Positions 5,579-13,547 are shown, numbered from the stretch's first letter. The stretch is 19,680 nucleotides of DNA from Clostridiales bacterium UBA7011 (GCA_002449635.1 DJXF01000018.1:1-19680); one strand, 5' to 3'. A program made the numbers and translations. Notes: generated by a model not told the origin, from the letters alone.

Positions 5579-6958
5579 TCAGATTACACCGAATACAGCG
5601 TCGACAATCTGCGAAATCCGTGCGCCGAAAACCGAATAGTCTGCACAGGAAACATAGATGCGCTTGCGCTGATTGTACAGCAGGCGGGTCTGTTTTTCCT
5701 TGTCACCCTGCAGCAGAGGGCGGGAGGTATCGCGGCTCAGATTTTGTACAATGCGGTAAAACGGGGTGTTGAGATGAATCAGCAGGCCGTTTTTCTTAAA
5801 CAGCCTGACATTTTCCTCCCGCAGGACAGCGCCGCCGCCGAGGGCAATCACACAGTCGGTTTCATCCGCGACCTCACGGGCACACTGCGTCTCAATATCA
5901 CGAAAGCCCTGCTCTCCGACTTCTGCAAAGATGTCGGAGATTTTTTTGCCCTCCCGTTCCTCCAGATAGGCATCCATGTCTATGAATCTGCAGCGCATCG
6001 CGCGTGCCAGCTTGCGGCCGATTGTGGTTTTTCCGCTGCCCATAAAGCCGCACAGGACGATGTTGCTCTTGCCGTGTACAGCGTGCAGCCGCTTTTTCGC
6101 CATGTCGCCGGCGAGGCGACGCAGCACGCGCGTCAGGCTGACCTGCTCAAACTGTGTTCCAAACCAGATGGTTTGCGCATACGCCGCCTGCAGTACCAGC
6201 ATCAGCAGTCCGCTGCGCTTTTTCGTGCGGTGGGGCGCCAGCTTCATGAGCTTCGTCATCGGAGGATTGTACACCGCATCAAATACATATTGTGTGCCGA
6301 GGGGAAGCTTTTCGAGCGGAGAGCTGTCCTCATGCGGATACATACCGAGCGGAGTGCCGTTGACAATGATCTCTGTGGCGCGCGGCAGCTGCCGGGAAGG
6401 CATGATATCAATTTGCGCGGCAGGCAGAAAGCTCCGCAGCTCATTGCGCAGCTGCTTTGCTTTTTGAAGATTGCGTCCGGTAATCAGCACCTTTGCGCCG
6501 GCATTGGCGAGATGATAGCCCATGACACGGGATACGCCGCCATAGCCGCACAAGACGGCAATTTTGCCCTGCGGATCGATATGGTCGTACTCCAGTGAAC
6601 CGGAAAAACCGGAAATATCGGTGTTGTAGCCGACTGCCTTGCCGCCGGTAAAATGAACCGTATTGACGCTGCCGAGATTGCGCGCGGTTTCATCCACGGC
6701 ATCGAGATAGTCAAAGACGGCCTTTTTATGCGGAATGGTTAAATTCAGCCCGCTGCATTTTTCCCGTGCAAGCTGCATGGCCTCCCCGAGTGCCTCCGGC
6801 GGAACATCGACGGCAAAATAGATGCAGTCCTTTCCGGATTCGCGGAACAGCAGCGCGTGCAGCTCCGGCGACATGGTGTGTGCAATCGGGTGACCGAACA
6901 GGGCAAAGGTCTGTTTTTTCGGCTGAAAAGCGCGAAATTCGTCCATAGTCAGAATCAT
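5579..6958 (-). CDS. aroE-aroK: Fused shikimate dehydrogenase-shikimate kinase
   Basis: One 459-residue chain carries two pathway enzymes. Residues 1-285 are shikimate dehydrogenase (dehydroshikimate plus NADPH to shikimate): GHPIAHTMSPELHALLF (22-38), catalytic NLTIPHK (K78), GSVNT (96-100), NTD with D114, nucleotide-binding CGYGG, NGTPLGM and LVLQAA. Residues about 298-459 are shikimate kinase (ATP plus shikimate to shikimate-3-phosphate): Walker A GFMGSGKT (304-311), DMDAYLE (328-334), RDIE (353-356), LGGGAV (373-378) and lid RPLL (413-416). All key residues are present in both halves, so both should be active. The two are normally separate genes. The joint at 286-297 is short and basic, with no stop codon or frameshift in it. 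The ATG overlaps the aroA stop by four bases (ATGA), so translation is probably coupled. It is the last gene of the operon. A slightly later start at Met5 is possible. Confidence 0.93.
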   Translation of the reverse strand: MILTMDEFRAFQPKKQTFALFGHPIAHTMSPELHALLFRESGKDCIYFAVDVPPEALGEAMQLAREKCSGLNLTIPHKKAVFDYLDAVDETARNLGSVNTVHFTGGKAVGYNTDISGFSGSLEYDHIDPQGKIAVLCGYGGVSRVMGYHLANAGAKVLITGRNLQKAKQLRNELRSFLPAAQIDIMPSRQLPRATEIIVNGTPLGMYPHEDSSPLEKLPLGTQYVFDAVYNPPMTKLMKLAPHRTKKRSGLLMLVLQAAYAQTIWFGTQFEQVSLTRVLRRLAGDMAKKRLHAVHGKSNIVLCGFMGSGKTTIGRKLARAMRCRFIDMDAYLEEREGKKISDIFAEVGEQGFRDIETQCAREVADETDCVIALGGGAVLREENVRLFKKNGLLIHLNTPFYRIVQNLSRDTSRPLLQGDKEKQTRLLYNQRKRIYVSCADYSVFGARISQIVDAVFGVI

Positions 6959-8259
6959 AGCTTGTCGCTCCTTGTTGTGCGTGGTTCTCTCAAACTGTCC
7001 AGCGTATCAAAAAAAGCCGGATAGGAAATTGCGGCGCAGGCGGGGTCATCGATGGTTGAACTGCCGCTGCATCCGAGCGCGCATACCGCCATACTCATGG
7101 CAATGCGGTGGTCGGCGCAGCTGACGAAGTCCGCCCCGTGAAGCAGTTTTCCGCCCTGTATGACCATACCATCCTCTGTTTCCCGGATATCTGCGCCTGC
7201 GCGCGACAGCTCGGCCGTCATAGCGGCAATGCGGTTGGACTCCTTGACTTTCAGCTCCTGTGCATCACGAATCACAGTTTCGCCGTCGGCAAACGCCGCG
7301 GCAACCGCCAGAACAGGCAGCTCGTCAATCAGGCGCGGAATGAGCGCACCGCCGATCACCGTGCCGTGCAGCCGAGAGGACCGCACGCGCAGATCACAGA
7401 CCGGCTCGACTGTGCCGCGCAGGTTTCTTCGTTCGATGTGCGCTCCCATCGCCTCCAGAGCATCCAGAATACCGGTGCGTGTGGGGTTGATGCCGACATT
7501 TCGGATGATGATATCGCTGTCCGGCACAATCAGTCCCGCGACGAGGAAATAGGCGGCAGAAGAAATATCGCCCGGAACGTCAATGTCAACGGCATGGAGA
7601 CGCTGCGGCGGTGTCAGCGTGATGGTGCACCCGTCGCTCACGACCTCCGCACCCATACCGCGCAGCATGCGTTCCGTATGGTCACGGGAGGGTGCCGGTT
7701 CGATCACCGTTGTTGTCCCGGCGGCAAACAGACCGGCGAGCAGAACAGCCGATTTCAGCTGCGCACTCGCCACCGGCAGTTCGTACCGGATGCCCGTGAG
7801 CGGGGCGGGGGAAAGGTGCAGGGGACAGAGATTTCCGTCCCGGCCGTCGATTTTGGCACCCATTCTTTCCAGCGGGATGATAATGCGTCCCATCGGACGC
7901 TTTTGGATCGAGGCGTCTCCGTTCAGCGTGGAGGAGAACGGTTGCCCGGCCAGAATACCGCACAGCAGGCGCGTTGTCGTACCGGAATTACCGGTATACA
8001 GCAGTTCGGCCGGCGGCTGCAAACCGTGCAGACCTGCGCCGTGTACGACAACCGCATTGTCGGTGACGTCGATTTTTACCCCCATCTTCCGAAAACAGGA
8101 GATGGTGGACAGACAATCCTCACCCATCAGAAATCCGGAGATGTGCGTGTCACCTTCCGCGAGTGCACCGAGCATGACGGCACGGTGCGAAATGGACTTG
8201 TCTCCGGGAACGGTTACCTCGCCGCGCAGTGCGCGGGCAGGGAAAAGAGATCGACTCAT
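6955..8259 (-). CDS. aroA: 3-phosphoshikimate 1-carboxyvinyltransferase (EPSP synthase)
   Basis: This enzyme joins shikimate-3-phosphate and PEP to give EPSP, the penultimate step to chorismate. The 434-residue product has PGDKSISHRAV (18-28, K21 binds PEP), GNSGTTTR (90-97), RPMGR (121-125), SAQLK (165-169), RDHTE (192-196), NPTR (258-261), LIDELPVLAVA with D312, VKESNRI (338-344) and DHRIAMS (383-389). GDKS, SAQLK, RDHTE and NPTR match the four motifs described for class II, relatively glyphosate-tolerant EPSP synthases. The start at 8259 is preferred over an upstream in-frame ATG at 8316. It follows the strong SD AGGAGGTGG (8267-8275), begins right at the family N-terminus (MSRSLFPARALRGEVTVPGD) and overlaps the pheA stop by ATGA. 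Such overlap implies coupled translation. Confidence 0.95.
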   Translation of the reverse strand: MSRSLFPARALRGEVTVPGDKSISHRAVMLGALAEGDTHISGFLMGEDCLSTISCFRKMGVKIDVTDNAVVVHGAGLHGLQPPAELLYTGNSGTTTRLLCGILAGQPFSSTLNGDASIQKRPMGRIIIPLERMGAKIDGRDGNLCPLHLSPAPLTGIRYELPVASAQLKSAVLLAGLFAAGTTTVIEPAPSRDHTERMLRGMGAEVVSDGCTITLTPPQRLHAVDIDVPGDISSAAYFLVAGLIVPDSDIIIRNVGINPTRTGILDALEAMGAHIERRNLRGTVEPVCDLRVRSSRLHGTVIGGALIPRLIDELPVLAVAAAFADGETVIRDAQELKVKESNRIAAMTAELSRAGADIRETEDGMVIQGGKLLHGADFVSCADHRIAMSMAVCALGCSGSSTIDDPACAAISYPAFFDTLDSLREPRTTRSDKL

Positions 8260-9398
8260 TTGGTATCCACCTCCTGACTGACGGGATAGGAGCCGAGCAC
8301 GCGTATATGTGCGCATTCCTGTGTCAGCTGATAAATCAGCGCACAGGTATTCGGCTCGAGCAGATTACCCTCAAAATCAATGTAAAAGCAGTAATTCCAC
8401 GGCATGTCACGCAGCGGCCGCGAGTGGATTTCCGTCATATTGACGCCGTGGTCGGCAAAAACAGCGAGAGCGCCATACAAGCTGCCGGCGACATGGGGGA
8501 GAGTGATGACAACGCTGACACGCGTATCATCTTTCTGCGCGGACAGTCCGCGGGTGACAGCGATAAAACGCGTCTGATTGAAATCGCCGTCGTTGACCTG
8601 TGTCTGCAATATTTCCAGACCGTACAGGCGGGCGGCAGCCTCCGAACAGATCGCGGCCTGTGTCGGGTCGCCCTGCTGTGCAACATCTCGCGCGGCAACT
8701 GCTGTGTTGCTCTCCTCAACCGGAGCAAAGCCATGTGTTTTGATATACTGCTGACACTGCCGCAGTGCCTGGGGATGAGAATGCACCTCTTTTATTGTGT
8801 CAAGGGAAGTGCCTTTACACCCGGCGATACAGTGCCGAATTGCGCTGATATACGAGCGAGAAATGTACAAACCGTACTGTTCGAGCAAATCATACACTTC
8901 GTTGACCGTGCCCGCCGTAGAGTTTTCCACCGGAACGACACCGACTTCGGCTTCGCCGTTCAAAACGGCAAGAAAGACCTCTTCCCAGGAGTTTTTTGCG
9001 CATCTGTCCGCGTTCGGAAACAGAGCGGCGCACGCCATGTCCGCATAGGAAGCGGGCAGGCCGCCGTAGTAGACGGTCCGGGGCGTGCAGATGCGCGGCC
9101 GGAGATCCAACCGGAGCCGCTCCGGCTCTGCCGCCAGCATACGGGTATACTGATGCTTGCGGCTGACACGCGTTGTCGTGCGGAGCAATGCGGTGTATTC
9201 CAGCTTGAGGTCATCGGGGATGTCCTTCAGCATGGTGGACAAAAGCTCTGTTTCACGGGAGGGGACGAGCACCTGACCGCCGTTTGCCATTTTATAATCG
9301 GAAACCTCTTCCGCACAGCGCATGCGTTTGAGAAATAGTTCCAGAATTTGGTGGTCAATCGCGCTGATATCGCGTCGAATTTCTTCAATATTGCGCAT
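8256..9398 (-). CDS. pheA: Bifunctional chorismate mutase / prephenate dehydratase (P-protein)
   Basis: The enzyme converts chorismate to prephenate and then to phenylpyruvate, the precursor of phenylalanine. Its 380 residues hold an AroQ-type chorismate mutase domain (about 1-88, RRDISAIDHQILELFLKR), a prephenate dehydratase domain (about 107-284, with VPVENS at 155-160 and the catalytic TRF at 276-278) and a C-terminal ACT domain (about 293-372). In the ACT domain HSRP (325-328) takes the place of the usual ESRP Phe-binding motif. The ACT domain in this family gives feedback inhibition by phenylalanine. The start overlaps aroC by 14 bases and its SD is weak, which suggests re-initiation from aroC. 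Finding it between aroC and aroA ties the whole operon to phenylalanine supply, in agreement with the leader. Confidence 0.95.
   Translation of the reverse strand: MRNIEEIRRDISAIDHQILELFLKRMRCAEEVSDYKMANGGQVLVPSRETELLSTMLKDIPDDLKLEYTALLRTTTRVSRKHQYTRMLAAEPERLRLDLRPRICTPRTVYYGGLPASYADMACAALFPNADRCAKNSWEEVFLAVLNGEAEVGVVPVENSTAGTVNEVYDLLEQYGLYISRSYISAIRHCIAGCKGTSLDTIKEVHSHPQALRQCQQYIKTHGFAPVEESNTAVAARDVAQQGDPTQAAICSEAAARLYGLEILQTQVNDGDFNQTRFIAVTRGLSAQKDDTRVSVVITLPHVAGSLYGALAVFADHGVNMTEIHSRPLRDMPWNYCFYIDFEGNLLEPNTCALIYQLTQECAHIRVLGSYPVSQEVDTK
8267..8275 (-). promoter_or_regulatory. Shine-Dalgarno that fixes the aroA start
   Basis: AGGAGGTGG on the minus strand lies seven bases before the ATG at 8259, inside the end of pheA. 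It rules in favour of the 434-residue AroA rather than a 453-residue version beginning at 8316. Confidence 0.8.
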
Positions 9399-10482
9399 AT
9401 CCGTATGCTTCCAGATACAAGTCGGTCATAGCAACGGCGACGGCAGCCTCTATGACAGGTGCGGCGCGTGTGACAATACAGGGGTCATGCCGCCCCTTGA
9501 TGACAAGCGGCTCAACCGTTCCGTTTGCAAGATTCAGCGTCTTTTGCTCGCGTGAAATCGAGGGGGTCGGCTTAATTGCCGTGCGCACGACAATCGGCAT
9601 GCCGCTTGTGATACCGCCGAGGATACCGCCGTTGTTGTTCGTCTCCGTGCGGACAACGCCGTCCTCTGAAATCATGCGGTCATTTGCCTCCGAGCCGCGC
9701 ATGGAGGAAATGGAAAAGCCCGCGCCGAATTCCACACCCTTGACAGCGGGAACAGCGAACAGCAGGGAGGAAATCCGACTTTCTGCGGGGCAGAGCATTG
9801 GCGAGCCGATGCCGGCAGGTGCGCCGACAACCGCGCATTCAATGATGCCGCCGAGGGAATCCTGCGCCTCGCGCGCCTGTTCGATCTGATCGAGCATCGC
9901 CTGCTGTGCGCGGGGGTTGATAATCGGATAGGGCTGTGTGCGCAGCGCTGCCAGCTGTTCGGCGGAAATGGATACATCGTCAAACGGCGTGTCCATAATC
10001 TGACCGATGGAAGCGATATGCGACCCGATTTCCACGCCCTTTGTGCGAAGAAACAGCTTGCACATCGCGCCCGCAAACACGAGCGGAGCGGTCAGACGGC
10101 CGGAAAAATGTCCGCCGCCGCGCGGGTCATTGCAGCCATGATAGCGAATGCGCCCGGTATAATCCGCATGTCCCGGGCGCGGATGATCGATCAGATTCCG
10201 GTAGTCGCCCGAGCGCGTGTCCTTGTTTTCTATGACACAGGAAATCGGTGTGCCTGTGGTCTTGCCCTCGAAAATGCCGGATAGAATTTTGGGGGTATCT
10301 TTTTCGCGGCGCGCTGTCGACTGACGGTTTTTGCCGGGAGCACGCCGCTCCATTTCCGAGAGAATAAATTCCTCGTCAAAGGCCACTCCTGCCGGAAAAC
10401 CGTCGAGCACGCAGCCGATTCCGCCGCCGTGCGACTCGCCGAAAATGGTCAGTTTGCAGTTGTTTCCCCATACAGAACCCAT
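9385..10482 (-). CDS. aroC: Chorismate synthase
   Basis: Chorismate synthase eliminates phosphate from EPSP to form chorismate and needs reduced FMN as cofactor. The 365-residue product is normal in length and starts MGSVWGNNCKLTIFGESHGG. It carries the family signatures GESHGGGIG (15-23), IENKDTRSGDY, RPGHADYTG, GGGHFSGRLTAP, a middle AVPAVKGVEFGAGF and, near the end, GRHDPC with the following AAPVIEAA. It is the bacterial type without a fused flavin reductase. The ATG follows GAGGAGGG at about 10489-10496 and sits 14 bases after the aroB stop. The 3' end overlaps pheA by 14 bases. Confidence 0.97.
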   Translation of the reverse strand: MGSVWGNNCKLTIFGESHGGGIGCVLDGFPAGVAFDEEFILSEMERRAPGKNRQSTARREKDTPKILSGIFEGKTTGTPISCVIENKDTRSGDYRNLIDHPRPGHADYTGRIRYHGCNDPRGGGHFSGRLTAPLVFAGAMCKLFLRTKGVEIGSHIASIGQIMDTPFDDVSISAEQLAALRTQPYPIINPRAQQAMLDQIEQAREAQDSLGGIIECAVVGAPAGIGSPMLCPAESRISSLLFAVPAVKGVEFGAGFSISSMRGSEANDRMISEDGVVRTETNNNGGILGGITSGMPIVVRTAIKPTPSISREQKTLNLANGTVEPLVIKGRHDPCIVTRAAPVIEAAVAVAMTDLYLEAYGYAQY

Positions 10483-10496
10483 GGTGCGCCCTCCTC

Positions 10497-11537
10497 TTAC
10501 TGCGCCGCAAGGAGCTGATGCAGCTGCTCAAGCGGTATTTTGTGAATGACAGCCTTGCCGAGCGGATGAACCAGAATAAAGTTGATGGCATCAGCTGTCC
10601 GCTTTTTGTCGCGCAGCAGTGCGGCATAGATGTCCTCTGCCGGATAGGGAAGCTCTGTCGGCAGATCATGCGCCTGACACAGCGACGCAATCTGTCCGGA
10701 GAGATCCGCCTCGCCGAGCGCCGCGCCCAGCTTAGCGGCCTGCACCATGCCGATGGCAACTGCCTGTCCGTGGGAAAGCTCGGTGAAATGTCCCGCTTTT
10801 TCCGCGGCGTGACCGATGGTGTGACCGAAATTGAGAATCATACGCAGACCGGTGTCACGCTCATCCTGCTGCACGACATCGCGCTTGATGCGGACACATT
10901 CATAGACAATTTGTTCCAGATTGCCGCGGAAATCCGGCTGTGCAGTCAGTTCGAGAATCGCGGGATTGGAAATGCAGCCGTATTTGATGACCTCCGCCAT
11001 ACCGTCGCAGAAAATGCGGCGGGGAAGGGTAGAGAGGATATCAGTGTCAATCAAAACCAGTTCCGGCTGATAAAATGCGCCTACAAGGTTTTTGCCCTGC
11101 GGAAGATCGACGCCCGTTTTTCCGCCGACAGAGGAATCCACCTGTGCGAGCAGTGTTGTGGGAATCTGGCAGAGAGAAATACCGCGCAGATAGGTTGCCG
11201 CCGCAAAGCCGGTGATGTCGCCGACCACACCGCCGCCCAGAGCGATGACGAGATCGGAGCGTGTCAGCCCCGCCGCGCTCAGATCGGCATAAATGCCGGC
11301 GACGGTATCCAGTGTTTTGTATTGTTCTCCTGCGGGGAGGACGGTTGTCGTGATGTTCAGCGAAAATTCCGCACACAGACGGTCCAGATAAAGCGGCGCC
11401 ACATTGGAATCGGTGACAACATGGATGCGTGTTGGCTTGAATTTTTCTGCCACGCGCTTTGCTGCCTGCTCAAAAACCCCCGCACCGATGTAAATATCGG
11501 AAAGCGTTGCTGCACCCTGCAGCGAAAGATGATACAT
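10497..11537 (-). CDS. aroB: 3-dehydroquinate synthase
   Basis: The enzyme cyclises DAHP to 3-dehydroquinate using NAD+ and a divalent metal. The 346-residue product shows PAGEQYKT (68-75), the NAD-binding ALGGGVVGDITGF (99-111), QIPTTLLAQVDSSVGGKTGV (124-143), KNLVGAFYQP (149-158) and metal ligands E182 (AEVIKYG), H239 (NFGHTIGH) and H256 (HGQAVAIG). The start at 11537 (MYHLSLQGAAT) is preferred to an in-frame ATG at 11621. It has the SD AGGAGGACGGAG just upstream, matches family N-termini, and lies 16 bases after the DAHP synthase stop, whereas the longer form would overlap that gene by 68 bases. It is the second gene of the operon. Confidence 0.96.
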   Translation of the reverse strand: MYHLSLQGAATLSDIYIGAGVFEQAAKRVAEKFKPTRIHVVTDSNVAPLYLDRLCAEFSLNITTTVLPAGEQYKTLDTVAGIYADLSAAGLTRSDLVIALGGGVVGDITGFAAATYLRGISLCQIPTTLLAQVDSSVGGKTGVDLPQGKNLVGAFYQPELVLIDTDILSTLPRRIFCDGMAEVIKYGCISNPAILELTAQPDFRGNLEQIVYECVRIKRDVVQQDERDTGLRMILNFGHTIGHAAEKAGHFTELSHGQAVAIGMVQAAKLGAALGEADLSGQIASLCQAHDLPTELPYPAEDIYAALLRDKKRTADAINFILVHPLGKAVIHKIPLEQLHQLLAAQ

Positions 11538-11553
11538 TTGCTCCGTCCTCCTG

Positions 11554-12567
11554 TCAGATTTCGCGTCCGATTGCGCCTGCAATCGCGCGCAGCTTGCCCA
11601 TGGTGCGGGCAAAATGCTCATAGGTGAGCGATTGTGCGCCGTCGGACAGCGCGTGCGCCGGATCGTTGTGTACTTCGATAATCAAACCGTCTGCGCCAGC
11701 GGCTACCGCGGACATGGCGAGCGGCTCTACCATCCAGTAAATGCCTGCTGCGTGCGATGGGTCAACTACGACGGGCAGATGGCTCAGACGCTTGAGCGCC
11801 GGAACTGCGCTGATGTCCAGCGTGTTTCGCGTGTAGGTTTCATAGGTTCGGATTCCGCGCTCGCACAAAATGACCTGTTCATTGCCGCCCGCCATAATGT
11901 ATTCGGCGGACATGAGAAATTCCTCCAGTGTATTGGCAAAGCCCCGCTTGAGCAGAATCGGCGTACCGGTCTTGCCCAGTTCCTTGAGCAGCTCGAAGTT
12001 CTGCATGTTGCGCGCACCGACCTGATAGCAATCCACCCGTCCCTCGAACAGTTCGATGTGTGCGGGATTGGTGATCTCGGTAACGATCGGCATGCCGGTT
12101 TTTTCCTTGGCAATGCACAGCAAATCCAGACCCTGCGCCTTCATGCCCTGGAAGGAGTAAGGGGAGGAACGCGGCTTCCACGCGCCGCCGCGCAGAACAG
12201 CAGCGCCCTGACGGTGTACTTCCGCGGCGATTTCGCAGATCTGCTGTTCGCTTTCAACCGAGCACGGACCTGCCATGACAACAAGTTTGGAGCCGCCGAC
12301 GGGCACACCGCTGATGTCAACGACTGTTTTTTCGGGATGCATCTGCCGGTTTGCCAGCTTGAACGGCTCCTGCACCTTCATCACGCGGTCAACCCACGGA
12401 TTGAGCATCAGGGTATCTCTGTCGACAGCAGAGGTATCGCCGACCAGACCGAGAATGGTGGTTTCCTCGCCGACAATCGGATTTACACTGATATGAAAAT
12501 GTTCAATCCACTCTGTGAGACGTACCGCCTCTTCCTTCGGGCAGCCTTTTTTCAATACGACAATCAT
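11554..12567 (-). CDS. aroF: 3-deoxy-7-phosphoheptulonate (DAHP) synthase, type I-beta with N-terminal regulatory domain
   Basis: The enzyme condenses PEP and erythrose-4-phosphate, the committed step of the shikimate pathway. Residues 1-70 look like the ferredoxin-like regulatory domain of Thermotoga-type DAHP synthases (MIVVLKKGCPKEEAVRLTEW). Residues about 75-337 are the catalytic barrel: VMAGPCSVES with metal ligand C102, RGGAWKPRSSPYSFQG (126-141), QVGARNMQNF, LLKRG, VDPSHAAG with H272, and IIEVHNDP with E298. There is no fused chorismate mutase. Known relatives are inhibited by Tyr or Phe through the N-terminal domain, and that inhibition is inferred here. The ATG at 12567-12565 follows AGGAG (12576-12580). 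It heads the operon and lies 100 bases behind the T-box terminator. Confidence 0.95.
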   Translation of the reverse strand: MIVVLKKGCPKEEAVRLTEWIEHFHISVNPIVGEETTILGLVGDTSAVDRDTLMLNPWVDRVMKVQEPFKLANRQMHPEKTVVDISGVPVGGSKLVVMAGPCSVESEQQICEIAAEVHRQGAAVLRGGAWKPRSSPYSFQGMKAQGLDLLCIAKEKTGMPIVTEITNPAHIELFEGRVDCYQVGARNMQNFELLKELGKTGTPILLKRGFANTLEEFLMSAEYIMAGGNEQVILCERGIRTYETYTRNTLDISAVPALKRLSHLPVVVDPSHAAGIYWMVEPLAMSAVAAGADGLIIEVHNDPAHALSDGAQSLTYEHFARTMGKLRAIAGAIGREI

Positions 12568-12666
12568 GATGTATTCTCCTCATAACAGAATTTCCCGGCA
12601 GGAAACAGCAAGGGAGGAACAGCCCGGATACATAGAAAACAACGCTGTATGTTCCATGAAAAGCAT

Positions 12667-12704
12667 AAAAAAAGTCTTCCCCCCGCAAAACAGGGACGAA
12701 AGAC
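12667..12704 (-). terminator. T-box intrinsic terminator
   Basis: On the minus strand the arm GTCTTTCGTCCC (12704-12693) pairs, with wobble and one mismatch, with a G-rich arm ending GGGGGAAGAC (12683-12674). Seven thymines follow (12673-12667). The CGTCCC in the 5' arm is typical of T-box terminators. Confidence 0.85.
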
Positions 12705-12953
12705 AAACATTCCGTGGTACCACCCAGATTCGGCACTTGTGCCGCACTTTTTGTCAAATACGGGGCCGGGAAGCCCGATATTCCAGCCCGGTAACGGGGG
12801 CAGCCGTCCACGCCTACTGTTGTTCAGCGCAAAAGCTCGGGAGGGAACTTCAATTCACCCGGCTCAAAGCGCGCTTCCAGTCTATGGCACGCTCTCCCTG
12901 CTGAGCCGATGCGGATTTACTTTTCTCCGTCATCGCAGTGCTGTTATATAATT
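12667..12953 (-). ncRNA. T-box leader, specifier read as UUC (phenylalanine)
   Basis: The minus strand contains the T-box core GGGTGGTACCACGGAAT (12725-12709), whose centre pairs with the uncharged tRNA acceptor end. A CGGCA/TGCCG stem III lies just before it (about 12731-12746) and a terminator follows. Upstream lie a stem I with GGCTCA (12906-12901) pairing to TGAGCC (12866-12861) and a GAGAAAAGTA segment near 12926. The specifier position, judged by its distance to the GAGC that follows (as in B. subtilis glyQS), reads TTC at 12847-12845. That is a Phe codon and fits an operon containing pheA. Uncharged tRNA-Phe would stabilise the antiterminator and turn on the whole aro operon. T-box identity is near certain; the specifier is an inference from alignment by eye. 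Confidence 0.9.
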
Positions 12954-12960
12954 CCTGTTT

Positions 12961-12989
12961 AGTATACCGCAGGGAACACGGAATGTCAA
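12961..12989 (-). promoter_or_regulatory. Promoter of the aro operon
   Basis: A perfect TTGACA (12989-12984), a 17-base spacer and TATACT (12966-12961) lie on the minus strand. Transcription would begin near 12954, at the edge of the T-box leader. It is back to back with the ndk promoter. Confidence 0.9.
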
Positions 12990-13022
12990 GCGGCAGACCG
13001 CAAACACAGACACTCAAAAAAA

Positions 13023-13052
13023 CTGGCAATCCGGCGGAAAACACGGTATAAT
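13023..13052 (+). promoter_or_regulatory. Promoter of ndk
   Basis: A perfect TATAAT (13047-13052) has a weaker -35, CTGGCA (13023-13028), 18 bases upstream. The leader to the ATG at 13091 is about 30 nt and includes GGGAGGAG (13073-13080). Confidence 0.65.
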
Positions 13053-13090
13053 AGGGCATGAAAAAACCTTTCGGGAGGAGAGAAACAGCT

Positions 13091-13495
13091 ATGGTACAGC
13101 AGACGTATATTATGCTGAAGCCGGACGCGCTGCATCGCGGACTGGCGGGCGAGATTCTTTCGCGCATTGAGAAAAAGGGGTACCGCATGGTGCGCTGTGA
13201 GCTGAAAATGCTCGATGAAGCGATTCTGAAGGAGCACTATGCACATATTGCGGACAAGCCGTTCTTTCCCGAGCTGGTCGCTTATATGACCTCCGGTCCG
13301 GTGCTTGCCATGATTATCGAGGGCGAAAATGCCATCGTCGGCATGCGCATGCTGATGGGGGCGACCAAATTCGGAGAGGCGCTGCCCGGCACCATCCGCG
13401 GCGATTTTGCCAACACCACGACAGAAAACCTGATTCACGGCTCGGACTCGGAGGAAACCGCGGCGATTGAGATTGCCCGCTTTTTCGGAGAATAA
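13091..13495 (+). CDS. ndk: Nucleoside diphosphate kinase
   Basis: The enzyme transfers the gamma-phosphate from ATP to nucleoside diphosphates through a phosphohistidine and so keeps NTP and dNTP pools balanced in the cytoplasm. The 134-residue product shows MLKPDALHRGLAGEI (8-22), YMTSGPVLAMIIEG (65-78), the PGTIRGDFA loop (99-107) and the active-site NLIHGSDS with H116. Length is that of the short bacterial form. The ATG at 13091 is preferred to an in-frame ATG at 13058 because the SD GGGAGGAG (13073-13080) lies between them, the -10 box ends at 13052, and the family begins at this point. It is monocistronic, with a terminator 30 bases after the stop. Confidence 0.96.
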   Translation: MVQQTYIMLKPDALHRGLAGEILSRIEKKGYRMVRCELKMLDEAILKEHYAHIADKPFFPELVAYMTSGPVLAMIIEGENAIVGMRMLMGATKFGEALPGTIRGDFANTTTENLIHGSDSEETAAIEIARFFGE

Positions 13496-13525
13496 TAGAA
13501 ATACGCATGTTTTCCGGCGAAAATC

Positions 13526-13547
13526 GGCTGCTTCGGCAGCCTTTTTT
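13526..13547 (+). terminator. ndk terminator
   Basis: GGCTGC (13526-13531) and GCAGCC (13536-13541) form a six-pair stem around the stable TTCG tetraloop. Six thymines follow. Confidence 0.85.

Noticed and set aside
8260..8316. N-terminal extension of AroA starting at 8316
   Set aside because: It would overlap pheA by about 60 bases with no SD, and the family N-terminus begins at 8259 after AGGAGGTGG.
11538..11621. N-terminal extension of AroB starting at 11621
   Set aside because: It would lie within the 3' end of the DAHP synthase gene. The start at 11537 has a strong SD and the family N-terminus.
12580..12666. 28-residue leader peptide (MLFMEHTALF...) between T-box and aroF
   Set aside because: It has no proper SD, only two Phe and one Tyr, and no second terminator to attenuate. 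The T-box already explains control.
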